The notes beneath the pieces were generated by a model. That model had not been told where the DNA came from, searched no databases, and saw nothing but the letters and a program-made list of their open reading frames with translations. From Breznakiella homolactica (GTDB lineage: Bacteria; Spirochaetota; Spirochaetia; Treponematales; Breznakiellaceae), in contig NZ_CP067089.2 in assembly GCF_016616095.2 (NCBI RefSeq), forward strand, positions 744,001 to 808,000: DNA of 64,000 nucleotides, in the 5' to 3' direction. The translations under genes and the position numbers were made by a program. Below are positions 63,382-64,000 of this stretch, piece by piece (the stretch's first letter is position 1; each line of letters opens with the position of its first letter).

Positions 63382-63969
63382 TCAGGCCCCGTAGGGATAA
63401 CCATTCTCTCTTAGCATGACATAAAAATCGTGAATTGGCAACCCCACCACGGAACTGTAGGATCCCCGGATCTCGGAAATGAAACACGCTCCCATTCCCT
63501 GGATTTTATACGCCCCGGCCACTCCCTGCCATTCTCCGGTATTGAGGTACCATTCGATTTCATCGTCGGATATCCGGGAAAAAACCACCGCTGTTTCCTG
63601 GGACCGGATATCCGTAGTCCTGGTCTGGCCGTTGAACAGGGCCGCGGCGGTCACCACCGTATGCTCTCGGCCGCGGAAACGGCTGAGCATGGCTTTTGCG
63701 TCTTCACGGTCCTTGGGTTTGCCGAAAATTTCTCCGTCCAGGGTGACCACCGTGTCCGCGCCGACTATCCACGGCGGCAGCCGCCCTTTAAGAACGTCGA
63801 TTACTTCATTTACCTTTTTCTCGGCCAGCTGTTCCGCCTGCTCCCGTGGGCTCAAGCCCGGTGTGAGGGTTTCTTCGCCCCTGGCTACCATGATACTGAA
63901 GGGTATCCCCAGAAGCCGCAGATATTCCTGTCTGCGCAAAGACCCGGAAGCTAAAATAAGAGGATCCAT
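63382..63969 (-). CDS. Maf-like nucleoside triphosphate pyrophosphatase
   Basis: A 195-residue Maf protein. LILASGSLRRQEYLRLLGIP at the N-terminus holds the phosphate-binding S-x-R-R motif, and IVGADTVVTLDGEIFGKP near residue 68 and MLSRFRGREHTVVTAAA near residue 88 are family blocks. Maf enzymes hydrolyse dTTP/UTP or modified nucleotides and can inhibit septum formation. The gene is complete, beginning 31 bases from the window edge, and lies upstream of rpsB on the same strand. Confidence 0.93.
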   Translation of the reverse strand: MDPLILASGSLRRQEYLRLLGIPFSIMVARGEETLTPGLSPREQAEQLAEKKVNEVIDVLKGRLPPWIVGADTVVTLDGEIFGKPKDREDAKAMLSRFRGREHTVVTAAALFNGQTRTTDIRSQETAVVFSRISDDEIEWYLNTGEWQGVAGAYKIQGMGACFISEIRGSYSSVVGLPIHDFYVMLRENGYPYGA

Positions 63970-64000
63970 CTGAAAACACCCCTGTATTAAAAGTATGGGA

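Overview
This 64 kb window is a compact, GC-rich stretch of bacterial chromosome that reads as a treponeme-type spirochaete. Several blocks keep the order I recall from Treponema pallidum: rpsB-tsf-frr-uppS-cdsA-dxr-rseP; rpsF-ssb-rpsR-rplI-dnaB; and a nusG-like gene followed by capD-like, DegT-like and xanthine-dehydrogenase-like genes. Lipoproteins, beta-barrel proteins, a thiamine ABC transporter with a TPP riboswitch, PilZ and HEAT/TPR proteins fit the same picture. There is no insertion sequence, phage, CRISPR array or rRNA. About 95% is coding and many neighbouring genes overlap by 1 to 40 bases. The species cannot be named from the sequence alone.

Layout. 1-3000: the end of a GH13 sucrose-phosphorylase-like enzyme, then a leftward CPBP protease, TlpA-like lipoprotein and CcdA. 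3050-10030: a rightward run of PilZ, HEAT, ComEC-like, RsmA, YggS, a membrane protein and an RluD-like enzyme. 10014-13532: a BrkB-type membrane protein fused to a cyclic-nucleotide-binding domain (left), a second pseudouridine synthase (right) and FolC (left). 13661-17592: murC, yicC, cmk-like, a cluster-less mutY-like gene and tRNA-Gly(TCC). 29284 down to 17601: a leftward array of eleven tightly packed genes headed by a NusG paralogue: sugar dehydratase, aminotransferase, a three-subunit molybdenum-hydroxylase-like flavoprotein, a winged-helix regulator, AroB, an Omp85-like barrel, a secreted protein and DUF72. 29374-31406: a secreted protein and a DPBB/SPOR protein, closed by strong terminators shared with leftward secA. 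34246-41364: a lipoprotein, Nnr, small membrane proteins, NUDIX, a leftward omptin-type outer-membrane protease, an SH3 lipoprotein and DUF445. 45345-41354: TPP riboswitch and thiBPQ. 49255-45572: a hypothetical protein, RsmD, two TPR proteins and RlmN. 49403-54057: the S6/SSB/S18/L9/DnaB operon ending in a ComFB protein. 63969-54072: Maf, rpsB, tsf, frr, uppS, cdsA, dxr, rseP, CpXC and WD40-like genes.

Most interesting: (a) the molybdenum-hydroxylase-like complex, whose large subunit seems to have lost the usual molybdopterin-binding glycine motifs while the Fe-S and FAD subunits look intact; (b) the NusG-headed ~11.7 kb gene array, which looks like a processive antitermination unit; (c) an omptin protease with all four catalytic residues outside the proteobacteria; (d) a MutY homologue without an Fe-S cluster and with an altered catalytic position; and (e) a compact leader before rpsF with two mutually exclusive hairpins beside the ribosome-binding site.
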